Shown here in pieces: positions 49,950 to 62,929 of a DNA stretch of 64,000 bases. The stretch comes from Nymphaea colorata (Eukaryota > Streptophyta > Magnoliopsida > Nymphaeales > Nymphaeaceae). How positions within the stretch are numbered: the stretch's first letter is position 1; each line of letters opens with the position of its first letter. Where the stretch lies: the NCBI RefSeq assembly GCF_008831285.2, contig NC_045142.1:9676452-9740451 (forward strand), given 5' to 3'. A program made the translations under genes and the position numbers. A model generated the notes under the pieces. It made no database searches. It was given only the letters and a program-made list of their open reading frames with translations, and was not told the DNA's origin.

Positions 49950-51300
49950 TACCTTTACTGACGTTTTTGCAGAATGTTCAGAGAAAATTATGTCACAAAT
50001 GCGTCACTAACAAAATGCAAACTGTCAGCAAAGACCATATTACTGGCGCGGTTCTACTGTCAATAAACTTTGAAAAAAACATCACCGAATATCAGTTTTC
50101 TTGCCTCCCTTTTACTGACACGAATTTCACGTCAATAAATGTTGGTACCTATACTAGCTTGGTCTTTCCTGTCATCGAAGACTGTCATCATTATAGAGCT
50201 ATGCTGTGACTTTTGTCGACACTATAGGCTTCCTCCATTGAAAAAAGAAAACAGAAAGGGATTTGCAGAGCCATTCTTCTCAGCAGACGGCTCCCAGGTT
50301 TATAGCTGCTCAATCAGCAGCTCAGGCAGAAAAGGAAAGGGGTAAAGATAAAAAATGCTCAACTTTTTGCTACTCAAATAAAAAACACAAAAAAAAAAGT
50401 CCACCAGCGAGGGGACTTTCACTGATGTTTCATTACCAAACATCACTAAAAGAACTGCCTAATTGTGGACCTTTACCTTAGTGGATGATTTGTGCTGACG
50501 TTTCCCAAAATGTCACCAAAGACACTGCCCCAACCCACCTCCAGCAGGGACCTTTACCGAAGACATACTTGGAAGATGACTTTTACTGACAATTCCATAA
50601 AAAACGTCAATAAAGGTCCACCAAGGAGGGGACTTTTACTGATATTTCGTTAGAAATAGTCAATGAAGGTTAGGTCCTTCATGAAATTTTCCAAAAACAT
50701 GTCACTAAAGATCCACCAGGAAAGGATCTTTACTGATGCTTCGTCAACAAACATCACTAACAACTCACAGACAGAGTATTTTTACTTGTCTTCATAAAAA
50801 AACATCACTAAAGGTCCACTAGGGAAGGAAACTTCTGACGTTTTTCTGAAACTGTCTCCAATGATCCTTCTTCCCCTTAAAAAAATTCAAGGACCTTCAC
50901 TGATGTCTTACCAGAAACATCACTGAAGAGACCTGTACTGGTATTTTTTCATAAAGAATATCAGTAACCACCCACCAGAGCGATAATCTTTAGTGATAGA
51001 AATGTCATTGAAGATTGACTTCAGTGATATAATTTTTATTATAACAAACATGCCACTGAATAGGAGACCTTCACTAACGTTTACATAGAAAACATCAATA
51101 AAGGGGCCGAAGGAAGGAAGTTTACGGAAGGTTTCTTGTAAGCATTATTGATGACCGACCTTTAGTGACATCTTGCTTTGAAACATCATTGACTACCCAG
51201 GGATGGAGCCTTCAGTGCAATTTTCTCAAAATACGTCATTGAAGGCACTACTTTAACTGATGCGGTCATTGTCTTGCAACAGTAGGTCCCTTTTTTTGTG
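49950..51300. mobile_element. CACTA-type subterminal repeat field, decayed
   Basis: A field of about a dozen imperfectly self-complementary units of the form CTTTACTGATGTTT...AAACATCACTAAAG, many joined by GGTCCACCAGG-like spacers. The right end reads CCCTTTTTTTGTGGTG, a diverged CACTA-type terminus, at about 51285-51302. No clear left terminus was found. The same style of subterminal repeat is seen in the CACTA element at 14054, but with different sequence, so this is a separate family. The ORFs crossing it are coincidental. Confidence 0.6.
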
Positions 51301-51479
51301 GTGGAATTACCGTTCTTTTTGCAACGCAAGATTATTTAATGTTAGTTTAAGCAGTGTAATGTAGTTCACTAAATGTGGTTAATATTAAAGGACAAGTCTA
51401 GGTAGACTATCAACTATCAAACTTAGAAAACTAGCCATCAGGTTGGAATCATGTTCGAAGTCCCTTAAAAAAGGTTGCA

Positions 51480-52340
51480 AGTTAACAACCCCGTGAAATG
51501 GCAAATATGATAAAAGAATTCAATTTGACTGGACCTCACATCATTGACAAATCAATGGTAAGGCCCAATTGTAGTCATTGGATTACTGCCTAGTAGTAGT
51601 AAGCATATAAAGATTAATATAGCACACAATGTAAACATCAAAATTTTTATCATATTTGTAATTATCTAAAACATATATACGAGCACTTAGAGACTACTAG
51701 GCTTGTTATTCAAAGTGCCCAGTCATCCCATTTTTAAGAAAAATATGGATAAAAAGAAAAGCGATATTGGAAACATCTTTAGCATTCTATAAGCCAACAT
51801 CTTAAGAAGAAGATAAATATGAACAAAGTTGAACCTAGTTGTACATTTTGATGATTGAACGGAAGGTCCAAATAATGATTGGCACACGGCCTAGTCATTA
51901 AAAGGGTATGACGCTTAATATCATAGACAATTAAAACATCAAAATATTTGATGATGAGCGCCTAGAAGTTGTAAAAACCAGAAATACATGTATTTATGGC
52001 TGAGGGCTTTAAGAAAAAAAAGGAGATGATGGATCAAAGGTGATATATGAATCAATGAAAAAGAGGAGATTTTGAATGCTGTCTTGAACTACTATGAGAC
52101 AAGATCTCAAGTAGATAGCAAATATGATCAGGAAGTTCATCTTGGTTGGACATTATTGATGCCTGAAGATTAATACAGCACGATAGAAAGATCAGGACTA
52201 TGATATTGCCTGTTATCTGGAACTTGAATATGAGTGCTTAGAGGCTTATAAAACCAGCAATCATGTATTTGTTACTGAGGGTTTTACGGGGCATCCCATC
52301 TTTAAGAAAAGAGGAGATATATATCAAAGAAGCTTAGCAA
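51480..52340. repeat. Three diverged tandem modules of about 300 bp
   Basis: Modules at about 51480-51790, 51830-52030 and 52120-52340 share blocks such as TTAATATAGCACA, AACATCAAAATATTT, GAGTGCTTAGAGGCTTA, ATGTATTTGTTNCTGAGGG and CATCCCATCTTTAAGAAAA. They are strongly diverged, with indels. Confidence 0.65.
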
Positions 52341-52979
52341 GACTTTGTTCAATGAGCAGATGAAAAAAGACGGACCCAATCAATAATGAGGAAAATGCAG
52401 TGAGAAGAAAGATAAAGCTTTAATGAAATGCTTTGACTAGGAAATGTTCGGTTACTTTGCTTGCGAGTGCACTGAGGTAAGGAAGGTGCATCTTATTCAG
52501 ATCTTTATATTATTGTGTTCATATTTCTACTTATACTTTGATTGCTAGTTTCAATATATTCAAATTATAGAATCAAAAGTGACAAATACATAATCAAAGA
52601 CTACAACATGTGTTGAATGTCAGAAGATGTCAGGAAGATCGAAAAGAGTTACAAGGAGGGAATAACAACAAAGTTGGGGAGAAGAAGACTAGAACCAGTA
52701 GATTCAATGTGCAAGGAGATCAGACCCCATTGCTGCATGATGTTTTATATCTTCTGCATATTCAAATACAGTTTCTTTTTGTTTCTGCCCTTTTGGTTTT
52801 GGATTGTACTTCTGTTTGAAAATATGTGTGTGAATGTCTTCATGATTGAGACTTTGTTATGTTCTCGAGATAAATGGTTTTTTTTCTTATTTTAGATGTA
52901 AGATCCAACGTACGAATGATAAATGTTTTCTTCTTATTACTTTTTGCTGACAATATGAATATGGACATGTTACCATGTC

Positions 52980-53581
52980 ATTCTTTTGAAGACATATCGA
53001 GTTAAAGAAAATATATGGATGCACTATAAATGGTCTTTTCAATCTAGTTGATGAATCCAAAGTTTGGAAAGTTCTTGCTAAAATATTATGGTATTTTCCT
53101 ATAATACCATGACTTAGAGGGCAATTTATGTCAACAAAGACAACAACTGATATGCGATGACATGATCAGGGTCATACAAAAATATGGTAATTTAAAACAT
53201 CCTGCAGATGGCCAAGTATGAAAATCACTTGGTGAATCATCCAAGTTTTGATTAGACAATAAGAACATTGGACTTGGTTTACCAAGTAATGTGTTCAACC
53301 CATTTGAAAACCTAACTACATCTTGTAGTAGCGTATGGCATGTATCAATGGATGCACACATTGCCTTCTCAGGTATGCATAAAACAACCTTCAAAATGGA
53401 AATAAAAGTTGATGTTATTTTGCAGCTATTGGTTGATGAGTTAAAAGTGTCATGGGATGTTGAAATAAGAGCATATATGATGCATCAAAGCATGAATATT
53501 TTTAAACATGTGCAGTATTATTGTGGACAACAAATGACTTTTCTGCTTAGAGATACTTGGCTAGTTAGAGTACAAAAAAAA
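52980..53581 (+). pseudogene. TNP2-type (CACTA) transposase remnant
   Basis: Across two frames with several stops, blocks of the CACTA transposase family (Transposase_21) appear in order. WYFPIIP.LRGQF (about 53089) matches the usual WYFPI.PRL.RLF. HPADGQV follows at about 53197. Then come GLPSNVFNPFENL (about 53275-53315), corresponding to GL..DGFNPFGN.., and TTSCSSVWHV (about 53318-53345). Last is VDVILQLLVDELKVSWD (about 53412-53460), corresponding to IDVYLQPLI.ELK.LW. The later catalytic part was not found. It may be the dead coding part of the same old element as the repeat field at 49950-51300. Confidence 0.82.
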
Positions 53582-53604
53582 TAAAAATAGCATGTCCAAT
53601 TGTT

Positions 53605-56215
53605 GACATGTAAAAGTTTCACCTTACATGCAGACCGTATTAATGGAACTTATTAACTTGTACTCTCCTACTTTATGCGAGATTCTGAGATACGGTACCT
53701 AACCTATCGGTACAAAATTTGGCCATTCCTCATGCCTTCACTAGAGATAATTAGATCAAGGACTAGACCAAAATGTTCCAATTCATAAGTCCAAATTTTG
53801 TTTAACTTAATTTAGAAATCATATAGTTTTTTCTAAATTTTATATCTCAAAAATGGACTAATCAAATAGATCTAATGTTGTTCATGTTTGGATCAATACA
53901 GATCTATGTGAAATGACATACTACTTTTGGTACGATGCATGCAAAAGTAGATGATATAAGCATTGGAATCTGGTTTCTACTAGGACTCAGGTTAGGAATG
54001 TGGACCTATTAGGAAAAATTGAATCCAAATCCAGAAATTTGTAATATGATCCAAGAGATTTCATGTATCTTTTGTTCTAAATTTGTGATGAGAACTATGA
54101 TAGAGTTTAGAATATTGTAATCCAAAATTTGTATCAAAAGTTCATAATTCAAACTCCAAGATCTGTAATCCAATAAGTTCTAACCTTGTATTAATGATTT
54201 AATCTTCTAAAATCTGAAAATAGATCCAAATGCGAGCATTTTCATGGTTTAAGGACCTTTTTTGAATTTAATTCTATGGGAATAGGTTTAAGGTTTTCTA
54301 ACCCAATGTTTAGTATTCAAGATCCAAAATCTAATGTCAAGTTCCAAAATCTACTGTTTGAGATCCAAAATCTGAGATTCAAAATCCAATACTTGAAATT
54401 TAAACTTAAGTATACTTGACTTGAGCTCTGTATCATGACGGAGGTTGATCCAATCTGATTCCTTTTGAATCAACACCTAAGGTTTAAATGCCTAAGGCTA
54501 GGAAGGTCAAAGAGGTGTCATGCTTGAGGGTTTAACCGGGATGAACCTGCCTGGGACGAGTCTAATCAAGATATCTAGGTCAACCCTAAGTAGAGGTTAG
54601 AGAGGACATACTTTAAAGACGTTGCCTTGTGATCATTGGATTGATATAGGGTCGAGTAAGTCATAGCTCTAGAGTTTGGATTTGAATAGTGGACTCTAAT
54701 TACCGGCCTAGGCTAGGTCTTAGAGGACTTGACTGAGGCTAGATTGCATGCCCAGATGATCTAAGGTTTTTGAAATTATTTGAAAAGTTGATTTTGAAAT
54801 AATTTTGAAGAAACCTATGTTTTAGAAAGGGGTTTTGTGTGAGGGCTAGGCCAAGGTGTTCACATGCTAGGGCTAATGCCATAGGGCACTGTTTACATGT
54901 AAAATTTGCATCTTACATGCAAACCACATAATGGAATATAATTTACTTGTACTCACCTCCATTACTTATGTGGGATTCCGAGAGACGGGACTCGACTTGT
55001 CGGTAGTCTGAGCATTCAAGCACCTTTACCAGGGTAATCAAACTAATGACTAGATTAAAATGTTTCAGATTTTAAGTCTAAATTTCACCAAATCCTAAGA
55101 AAGAAAAAACACCATAGTTTTGCAATCTTGCATGTTTTGAAATTAGTAGACTCCTGAAATAGACTGGTGAACAAATGAAAATCAATTTGATATATTGTTC
55201 ATGTTGGGATCATCATAGATAAATGAAAATCAATATTATAAACCTGATATGATACATGTAAAACTATGCCATATAGATGTGGAGTCTGGTTGCTGCTTGG
55301 ACTTGGGCGTAGGATGAGGATCTATTAGGGGAAAACAGGATCTGAAATAGAAGATTGTAATCATGATTTGAGAAATTTTATATAATTCATATTAAATTGA
55401 AATAAGAGATGTCATAGAGGTCTCAAACATAGTCTCATGTTATTGAGACTCATGATCCAAAATTCAGGGTTAGAGATATAGTAAATTTAATCATGTATTT
55501 ATAATTGGATCTTCTAAATTTCCAAATTACGAGAGGACAGATTCAATTCTAATGATTAATGTGGTTCAATATTCCTGTCTGGCATTTGATTATAAGGGGA
55601 TTGACCTAAGGTTTAATGTTTGTTACTTATAATTCAAAATCTGATCCAAAATCTAAGATTCAAAATCCAAGATCCAAAAAAAAGTTTGAGATCCAAGATC
55701 CAAAAATTGATATTCAAAATCTACATCCAAAATGCAATACTTGAGATTGAACTCCAAGTGTGCTAGACTTGGGTTCAGTTTAGTTCAACATAAGGTTCAT
55801 GATTGGGATCCAATACTTTCAAATTAAAATCCAAAATTTGAATAGGCTAAGGGTAGGTCGATATGATTCCGTTTGGTCTTGTTTAAATTGGGCTTGAGCC
55901 TACCTAGAGATGGTTTTGATTGTAGTAAATGTGTTTGGTCCTAGTCAAACCATATGATTTATGATATAGACTTTATTCACCTTATATGGATGACCGTTAA
56001 ATAAGTTCACCAGATCTGGAATATGACACTAGGTTCATGGATAGTGGGCTCTAAGACTGGTTTGGGTCAAGTCTTAGAGAATTTGACTAGGTTTAGACTA
56101 CACGCCTACATGACTTAGAGTTTTTGAAATTATTTGAAAAAGTTGATTTTGAATTGGTTCCCATTCAGGACCAGATTGGATTCAAGTGTTCACATACATG
56201 GGCTAATAAACCCTG
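53605..56215 (+). repeat. Tandem duplication of a 1.3-kb module
   Basis: 53605-54890 and 54890-56215 match in order, with period about 1285-1340. Paired blocks include CATGTAAAA.TT.CACCTTACATG at 53609 and 54893, the GAGA.ACGGGA block at about 53692 and 54972, many GATCCAAAATCT strings, and TTTTTGAAATTATTTGAAAA at 54773 and 56114. A third, partial start follows at about 56295-56470. No coding capacity is seen. The family is unknown to me. Confidence 0.8.
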
Positions 56216-56467
56216 GGTATGTTACTAGGCTGACCTGGTTAGTTCCAAAGAGGGGGTGCATGTAGGTGTAGGAAAATCCAGGTGCATACTAAAATATTAC
56301 TGTAACGCATGATTGTTTGCACCCTTCATGCATGAGAGTGGGGAACGCTGTGCGACAGAAATTGGAAATGGTTTAGAAATTTTTTTATGAAAAAAGAATT
56401 CATCCATCGGTATGAGTTCAGACTATTCCTGCCACCTTTAGCAAGGGTAACCAAGCCAATGTTTGCA

Positions 56468-57371
56468 TTCTCAAAATTTTTGGTATTTGGAGTGCTCTAG
56501 AAAAATGAGATTTGAAAATGAGAGAAAAAGGGACTCCCCTGTCGATACGAGGATAGACCATTCTCAGTGCCTTTACTGGGGGTAATCAACCTAAGGGCTA
56601 TGTTTATTCTTGATGCATTTCGTTTTGGCTTGAACATCTTTATGATTCTATATGCTGTGTAGAAAAATGTTAAAAGTTTGATGTTTTAAACATTTAAAAA
56701 GGTTCTTGAAGAATCACTTGAGAATGTGAGACATTTTGGGAAAAACTGAGATTGTAAAATCTTTATAAATATCATTTGAAAAGTTTGGAAAATCATTTTA
56801 GTGTTCTTTTAAAACTTTAAGTAGGTTTAAGATTTTGTTCTAATTCGGTTACTACCTAGCTAGAGCTCCATCCCATCTTTTTAAAATTCTTTTGGAGAGG
56901 TGCTTGTGAACATAATTGATATCAAATGAGTGTTACATGAATGCATTGACTCTACATGATTGGAAAGAAAAATCATTCACTCATACCATAACATTCATCT
57001 AAAAGCATTTCCTACCATAACATACATCTAAATTTTCATTTTGATGATTATCATATATAAAAAGGAAAAGTTTTTGAAATGGATTGGGGTTGTAGACCAT
57101 CAAGCATGAATCCACTATTGGTGTCATTACTTGATTTTTTGTCTTAATAAAATCGGTAAATAAAAGATTATGAGAAAATGTTTAAAGGAATGGAAGAGAT
57201 GCAATATTCTTATAAAAAGAAAGAGAGAGAAAGAAAAAGAATTCAAAGATCACTAGATGGAAGATTTTGAAATAGGATGAGATATATATTCTCTATATAT
57301 GTATGTACACATATTTGTATAAGCTTTTGAAAATGAAGTCTTAACTTAAATAGAGAGAGAAAGAAAAAGAG

Positions 57372-57404
<33 letters not shown>

Positions 57405-57690
57405 AAATTTGTAGGAGAATACATTTGTATTGAAGACACAAACAAAAGGTTGTAAAGAGAGAAAATAACATAGAGAGAGAGAGAGAGGAAAATCATCATC
57501 TGCATATAGAGAGAGAGAGAATCATCATCTGCATATATATACATATAACATGTATATACGTATATAACTTCATGAGATTAAAAACAAAAAATAAAAAATG
57601 ATCGACTTCAAGTTTGTTATAGGCCGAAGGGGAGTTTGGACTCATGCAATAGCCTAAGCTAAGCCTCTATAACCACATTAAAGAGGTTAT
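56468..57690 (+). repeat. Left arm of the second inverted repeat
   Basis: It matches the reverse complement of 59230-60504. Anchors: CAAAAATTTTTGGTATTTGG-like sequence at the outer end, TGGATTGGGGTTGTAGACC near 57080 with its complement near 59870, and GGACTCATGCAATAGCC near 57637 with its complement near 59270. It includes a (TA)n tract at 57374-57401 and GA runs near 57474-57520. No gene is recognised. Confidence 0.88.
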
Positions 57691-59229
57691 TTGCTTTTGA
57701 AAATCTTTTGTAAAATATGATTTATATATAAACATATAATGTTATTATTTGATTTGTTACAAGAGAATATGCTACTTCCACCGTTGGGTATGGAAGAAAA
57801 TCAAACTATACGATAAGCTGCTCATCAAGGTTTTTAATGGGATGATCAAAAGAAAACTAACGTAAAATGACATGCAAATGCATATTAACATGTACATGTT
57901 CGCAAGGGTTTTCCCCAGGTTGGACAAGTCTCAACCTAAAAAATTAGCATAAGAATAAAGAGTCTCAAACCATACTCTCATTCTCACTGTGCATTCATGT
58001 ATAGATAGGAAAAATCAAATAACTATGCATGGATAATATCTTGAAACAAAACAATATTCAAGGAAAGAGATAGAGCATGATTCAGTCATAAAATAAAATA
58101 TAATATCATCTTCTCGTGCTCCCGGAGCACTCGAGTATAGACTCTTAACTCTAAAATAGAGATTTTATGACTATCTTGTGGCCATGGGGAGATGAAGAAG
58201 GGAGAAAATGAAAGAAAGAAAGGAGAGGGATGATGATTATATACCTCTAATGATAATGATTTTGGGGGAAAATGATCACCCTTTTGGAATGATCTTAGAC
58301 TCACCTTGAATGAAGTTCCAAGATGATGAAGATGAGGCCACTAAGATATCTTCATGCTCCCTTGCAGAGTTGTAGCTTGGTGAAGCTCGCTCGAAGTTGG
58401 AAAAGAAAAAGAAAAATGAGAAGGGAAGAAGTAGAAAAATGAAAAGAGAAGCAAACCTTTAAATGATGAAGCATTAGAAATCCCCCAAGGGTTAGCCCAT
58501 GCTCAAGAGGAAGGACTGTAGGGATATTTGTAGGGAGTTTGGAGCCAAAATTTGAAATTTGAATTCAAGATTTGAAGTCAAGAGGGAAGAGTTGTGGAAC
58601 CAAAATTCAAAATTCGAATTCAAGATTTGAATTCATAAGGGAAGAGCTTTAGAACCAAAAATCAAAATTCGAATTCAAGAAGGAAAAGTTTTGGAGCCAA
58701 AATTCAAAATTCGATTTCAAGATTTGAATACAAGAGAGAAGAGTTTTGGAATTCCCAATATAGATCTAAACTTGGATTTTGGATCTAATTCGGATTTATA
58801 ATTGGATTGTGGATTTGAATCTCACGTCTAAGGTTGGGTTTTGAAATTTTGTTTTGATTTGGATAATAGTTTAAAAATTCATTTTGGATCGGATAGTGGT
58901 AATTTTCTTTTTTTTGGGTGTAAAATTTAAATTCAAATAATAAAATAGTAGTTTTTTTTTTTTAAATGTTGAGGTGATAACAGATGCCCCTCTTTGCTAC
59001 TAAGCCGACATTTGTCATGTTTAGTGGCAAAGATAAGCACCCCAAATTTTGAGTGATGAAAATTTTGGCTGAAAATATTAAAAATGTTGAAACTGCATTT
59101 CAGGTTTTAACCTCTTACCTAGATGGGTTGTTTGAGCTTGCGTTGCAGGTTTAACCCCTTGCCTGCGTGAGTTTGCCAATATCGAATTCAGGTTTAACCC
59201 CCCCTGAATGGTTGCCTTGACATGCATCA
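57691..59229. other. Loop of the second inverted repeat
   Basis: About 1.5 kb without a recognisable gene. It carries a 55-bp tandem repeat at 58541-58752. After that comes a block (about 58981-59030, ATGCCCCTCTTTGCTACTAAG...TTAGTGGCAAAGATAAGCAC) that resembles 21220-21270. Confidence 0.6.
58541..58752. repeat. 55-bp tandem repeat, four units
   Basis: Units begin GGAGCCAAAATTTGAAATTT or close variants near 58541, 58596, 58651 and 58693; the third has lost about 13 bases. Each contains AATTCGAATTCAAGATTTG, itself nearly palindromic. Confidence 0.9.
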
Positions 59230-59542
59230 CAAAATTTCTATTGTGGCTATGGAGACTTAGCTTAGGCTCTTGCATGAGTCCAAGCTCCCATGCGGTCTAC
59301 ATCAAACTTGAAGTCGGTTATTTTTCATTTCTCTATTTTTTATATCATGAAGATATGTATGTATATACATGTTATATACATATATGTACATATGATGATT
59401 TTCCTTTGTCTCTCTTTATGTTTCCACATTTTATTTTACAAATTTTCATATACATATGAATGCATATATACATGTGTTCTATTTTCTCTCTCTAGAACCT
59501 TTTGTTTGTCTCTTCAAGACAAATGTATTCTCCTACAAATTT

Positions 59543-59604
<62 letters not shown>

Positions 59605-60504
59605 CTTTTCTTCTCTATTTAAGTGAAGACTTTATTTTCAAAAGCTTATACAAATATGTATATATACATATAGAGAATATATATCGCATCCTATTTCAAA
59701 ATCTTCCATCTTGTGATCTTTGAAGTCTCTTTCTCTCTCTCTCTTGCTTTTTATAAGAATATTGCATCTCTTCCATTCCTTTAAACATTTTATCAAGATC
59801 TTTTATTTACCGACTTCATTAAAACCAAAAATCAAGTAATGACCCAATATTGGATTCATGCTTGATGGTCTACAACCCCAATCCATTTCAAAAACTTTTC
59901 CTTCTTATATATGATAATCATCAAAACGAAAATTTTAGATGTATGTTATGGTAGGAATGCTTTTAAATGAATGTTATGGTATGAATGGATGATTTTTCTT
60001 TCTAATCATGTAGGATCAATGCATTCGTGCATTAACACTCATTTGATATCAATTATGATTACAAGCACATCTCCAAAAGAATTTAAGCAAGATGAGATGG
60101 AGCTCTAGCTAGGTAGTAACCGAATTAGAGCAAAATCTCAAACCTACTAAAAGTCTTAAGAGAACACTAAAGTGATTTCAAAATTATTTCCCAAGCTTTC
60201 CAAATGATATTTATAAAGACTTTTCAATTCTAGTTTTTCCCAAAATGTCTCACATTCTCAAGCGATTCTTCAAAAACCTTTTTAAAAGTTTAAAACATCA
60301 AACTTTCAACATTTTTCTACACAACATATAGAATCATAAAGATGTTCAAGCCAAAACGAAATGCATCAAGCATAAACAAAGCCATTGGGTTTATTACCCC
60401 CGTTAAAGGCACCGAGAATGGTCGATCCTCGTACTGACGGGCGAGTCCCTTTTTCTCTCATTTTTTTGGAGCACTCCAAATACCAAAAATTTTGGGGATG
60501 CAAA
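59230..60504 (-). repeat. Right arm of the second inverted repeat
   Basis: Reverse-complement partner of 56468-57690. Its (TA)n tract (59547-59589) is longer than the left-arm one. The outer end stops at CAAAAATTTTGGGGATGC (about 60504), where the left arm stops at about 56468. Confidence 0.88.
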
Positions 60505-61960
60505 CAGCCGAGGTCTAACATTTGTCAAATTATACAAGCCTAATTGGATTTGGATTTTGAAATTATTTTGAACTCGATTAAAAATTTGGAATTCAGTTTT
60601 GACAATTGAAGATTTGCCTGCAAATTTGATTCGGCAGTTGATTTGGAATTTTTTTGAGTCGAGACTATTGCTTTAATCCTCAAATTGGAATTGGAATTTG
60701 ATTATGGAAATTAAAAATTTAGTCTCTAAACCTACTTTGAGATTTTGAAATTGAATAGATGGGAATGCCAGGTTTTGAACTTCCCTTGAAGTTTGAAACT
60801 ATAGACAAACACCAATTTTAAAGTCTTATTTTGGAAGACTCAAGTTTGAGAAATTGAGATGAAATTCTCTTTTGAAAAATTTTGGGTTTGTAGATTTTAA
60901 GTTTTTAAATCATTTTGGAATTGAAATGAGTGTTTGTCCCTTTGAAATAAACGATTGATCCAAATTTCCATTGCAATATGACTTGGTCACATTAGCAACT
61001 TTGAATTGGTTCACTTATATCTCGATGATTATTGAACATGTACGTTTGTGTATTGGGTGAATGCATGCTTTACAGAAGTGATCTATATGCCTTATTCATA
61101 CTTCACTCTTGCATCTCTCCATGCCTAAGTTAGCTTCATTTGTGTTGACAAGATGTTAGATGGTTTTAAGAATTTGTAATGTTGGACAGATTCTAGATTC
61201 ATTGTTGATATTTTGGATAAAAAATGTGCCCTAGCGCATGGCCCATGAGCTTGACTTTTTAAAATCAAAGTTTTGAGATTTTGAAATCCTTGTTTCAAAA
61301 TTATTTGTAGAGTTCCAAGACTCATTGGATCGACTAAAAAAGTCTTTTAGAGTTTGTAAATTTGATTAGCTTGTTAAGCTTTGTTTGCTGATCAAAGTTT
61401 AAGTTCATCTCATTTTAGTTGAAATGTTGATGAAATGTTGATTAAAATCTGCTTATAGATTGCACTTAAAGTAATGATCGATGACCTTGAAGCATTTTGG
61501 CACTTAGAGTTGTTCCCAAGTGACTCTTGGAAAACATGGATTTGAATTTTTTTTTTAGATTTTATTGATTTTGGAATTTTGAAAATAGTTGGATCTCATG
61601 TGAGATCTCATTTTGAACAATCGACAATTGTGATTTCAAAAATGTATGTATATATATCTAAGGAAGGCAAGATTCAATTACTCGCTTTGGCCCTCATGAA
61701 CTCATGTTATAATTATTTTACACTCTTACATCTTGTTAATGTTCCCACTATTTGATGGAAAAGAAGAAAGGCTAGAATATAAACTCTTCTGGGTGATATT
61801 CCCCTATCTTTTTTATTTCTTGTGACTTGGCTTCCCAATGTATGCTTCACACAAGCAAGTTTTCATTTCGTTTTCTTTGAGTAGTTCACCATTCAGTTGC
61901 CACTATTTCGTCGAGTTGCCAAGGAAATTTGTGTTTCTTTGTGTTAAATTGTATCAGTTA
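60505..61960. other. No gene recognised
   Basis: AT-rich DNA with many TTTTGAAATT and GGAATTTG strings. The minus-strand 66-codon frame at 61125-61325 has no domain. Confidence 0.5.
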
Positions 61961-62167
61961 GGAGGTGTTTGATATTACTCAAAATCATGGAATTTTGGAA
62001 TGAAAATGCTCAATTTCTAAGAAATTGGAATTATTAAACAAACATGGAGTTTTGTTTCCAGATTACAAAATTGAAATGTGGAATTTTGATTCCATTTTAA
62101 TTTGAGGAGGAATTATGCTTCTGAAATTTTCATTATTGAATCAAAATTCCAGACCATCAAATGCTCC
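61961..62167. mobile_element. Tourist-like MITE (207 bp)
   Basis: The ends GGAGGTGTTTGAT and ATCAAATGCTCC are inverted repeats with one or two mismatches, flanked by TTA (left) and TTT (right), near a 3-bp target duplication. The interior is AT-rich and foldable (GGAATTTTGGAATGAAAAT against ATTTTCATTATTGAATCAAAATTCC). The GTTTGAT end links it loosely to the Harbinger-like element at 30811. Confidence 0.7.
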
Positions 62168-62754
62168 TTTAATTACTAATATTTTTTTCTTCTTCCTTGT
62201 GTCTTGCCTCAACTATTACATAAATTCTGGATTATAGTATTATTTTCAATTGGTATTCTACTCTTTCATTGAACTATAAGTTTAGTAATTTGTAGTTCTC
62301 TTGATATAAACCTAGGTTACAAGACCTAGGAACTAGGTCTAGGTTCTAAAATAAAAAATGTACTAGATACATGTGATAATGGAAAAACCTTAAATCCTAA
62401 AGCTTAAATGGGATTCAAAACTTAGATTCACAAACATAAGGGTGTTGAAACTGAATATGAATCAAAAGACAGTTTAAGCATTCAACTTTGTTGCCAAATC
62501 ATACTAAAACAAATTGGAGACCATTTGCATCCTCATTCCCCATACTCAATCTTCACAGGTAAAACAAACAGAGCCATTTTCACGATAATTCCACATTTAT
62601 CTGTAAGATCACTAAGGGCCTATTGGCTACTGCATAAAAAAAATGTTGAAAAGTTCCTCTAATTTCATAACGAAATGGAATACACGAAAAATTCAAGCAT
62701 GAAGAAAAACTATAATGTTTATTTTCATCCCAAATACAATTAGAAAGCCAAAGA

Positions 62755-62796
62755 TCAAGCAACACCATTCTCAAGTTCCTGAATTCTCCGTTCCAG
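62755..62796 (-). CDS. Possible terminal exon, product unrecognised
   Basis: On the minus strand, TTTATTGTGCAG is a good acceptor and is followed by 13 codons, LERRIQELENGVA, then TGA. The heptad-like Leu/Ile pattern and charge look like the end of a coiled coil. Sequence beyond the stop could be a 3' UTR. No upstream exon was recognised between 62797 and the window end, so this may be a lone exon of a gene lying to the right or a fragment. Confidence 0.3.
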   Translation of the reverse strand: MERRIQELENGVA

Positions 62797-62929
62797 CTGC
62801 ACAATAAAGAAACATGTTATTCTTGCAAACTCAATAGTTGAAGATTTTGAAACACATTAGATAAGTTTTCTAAAAAGACACCATTTTCAAATGAAGAAGT
62901 TTAATTTTCATATATAATTGCACCTAGGA

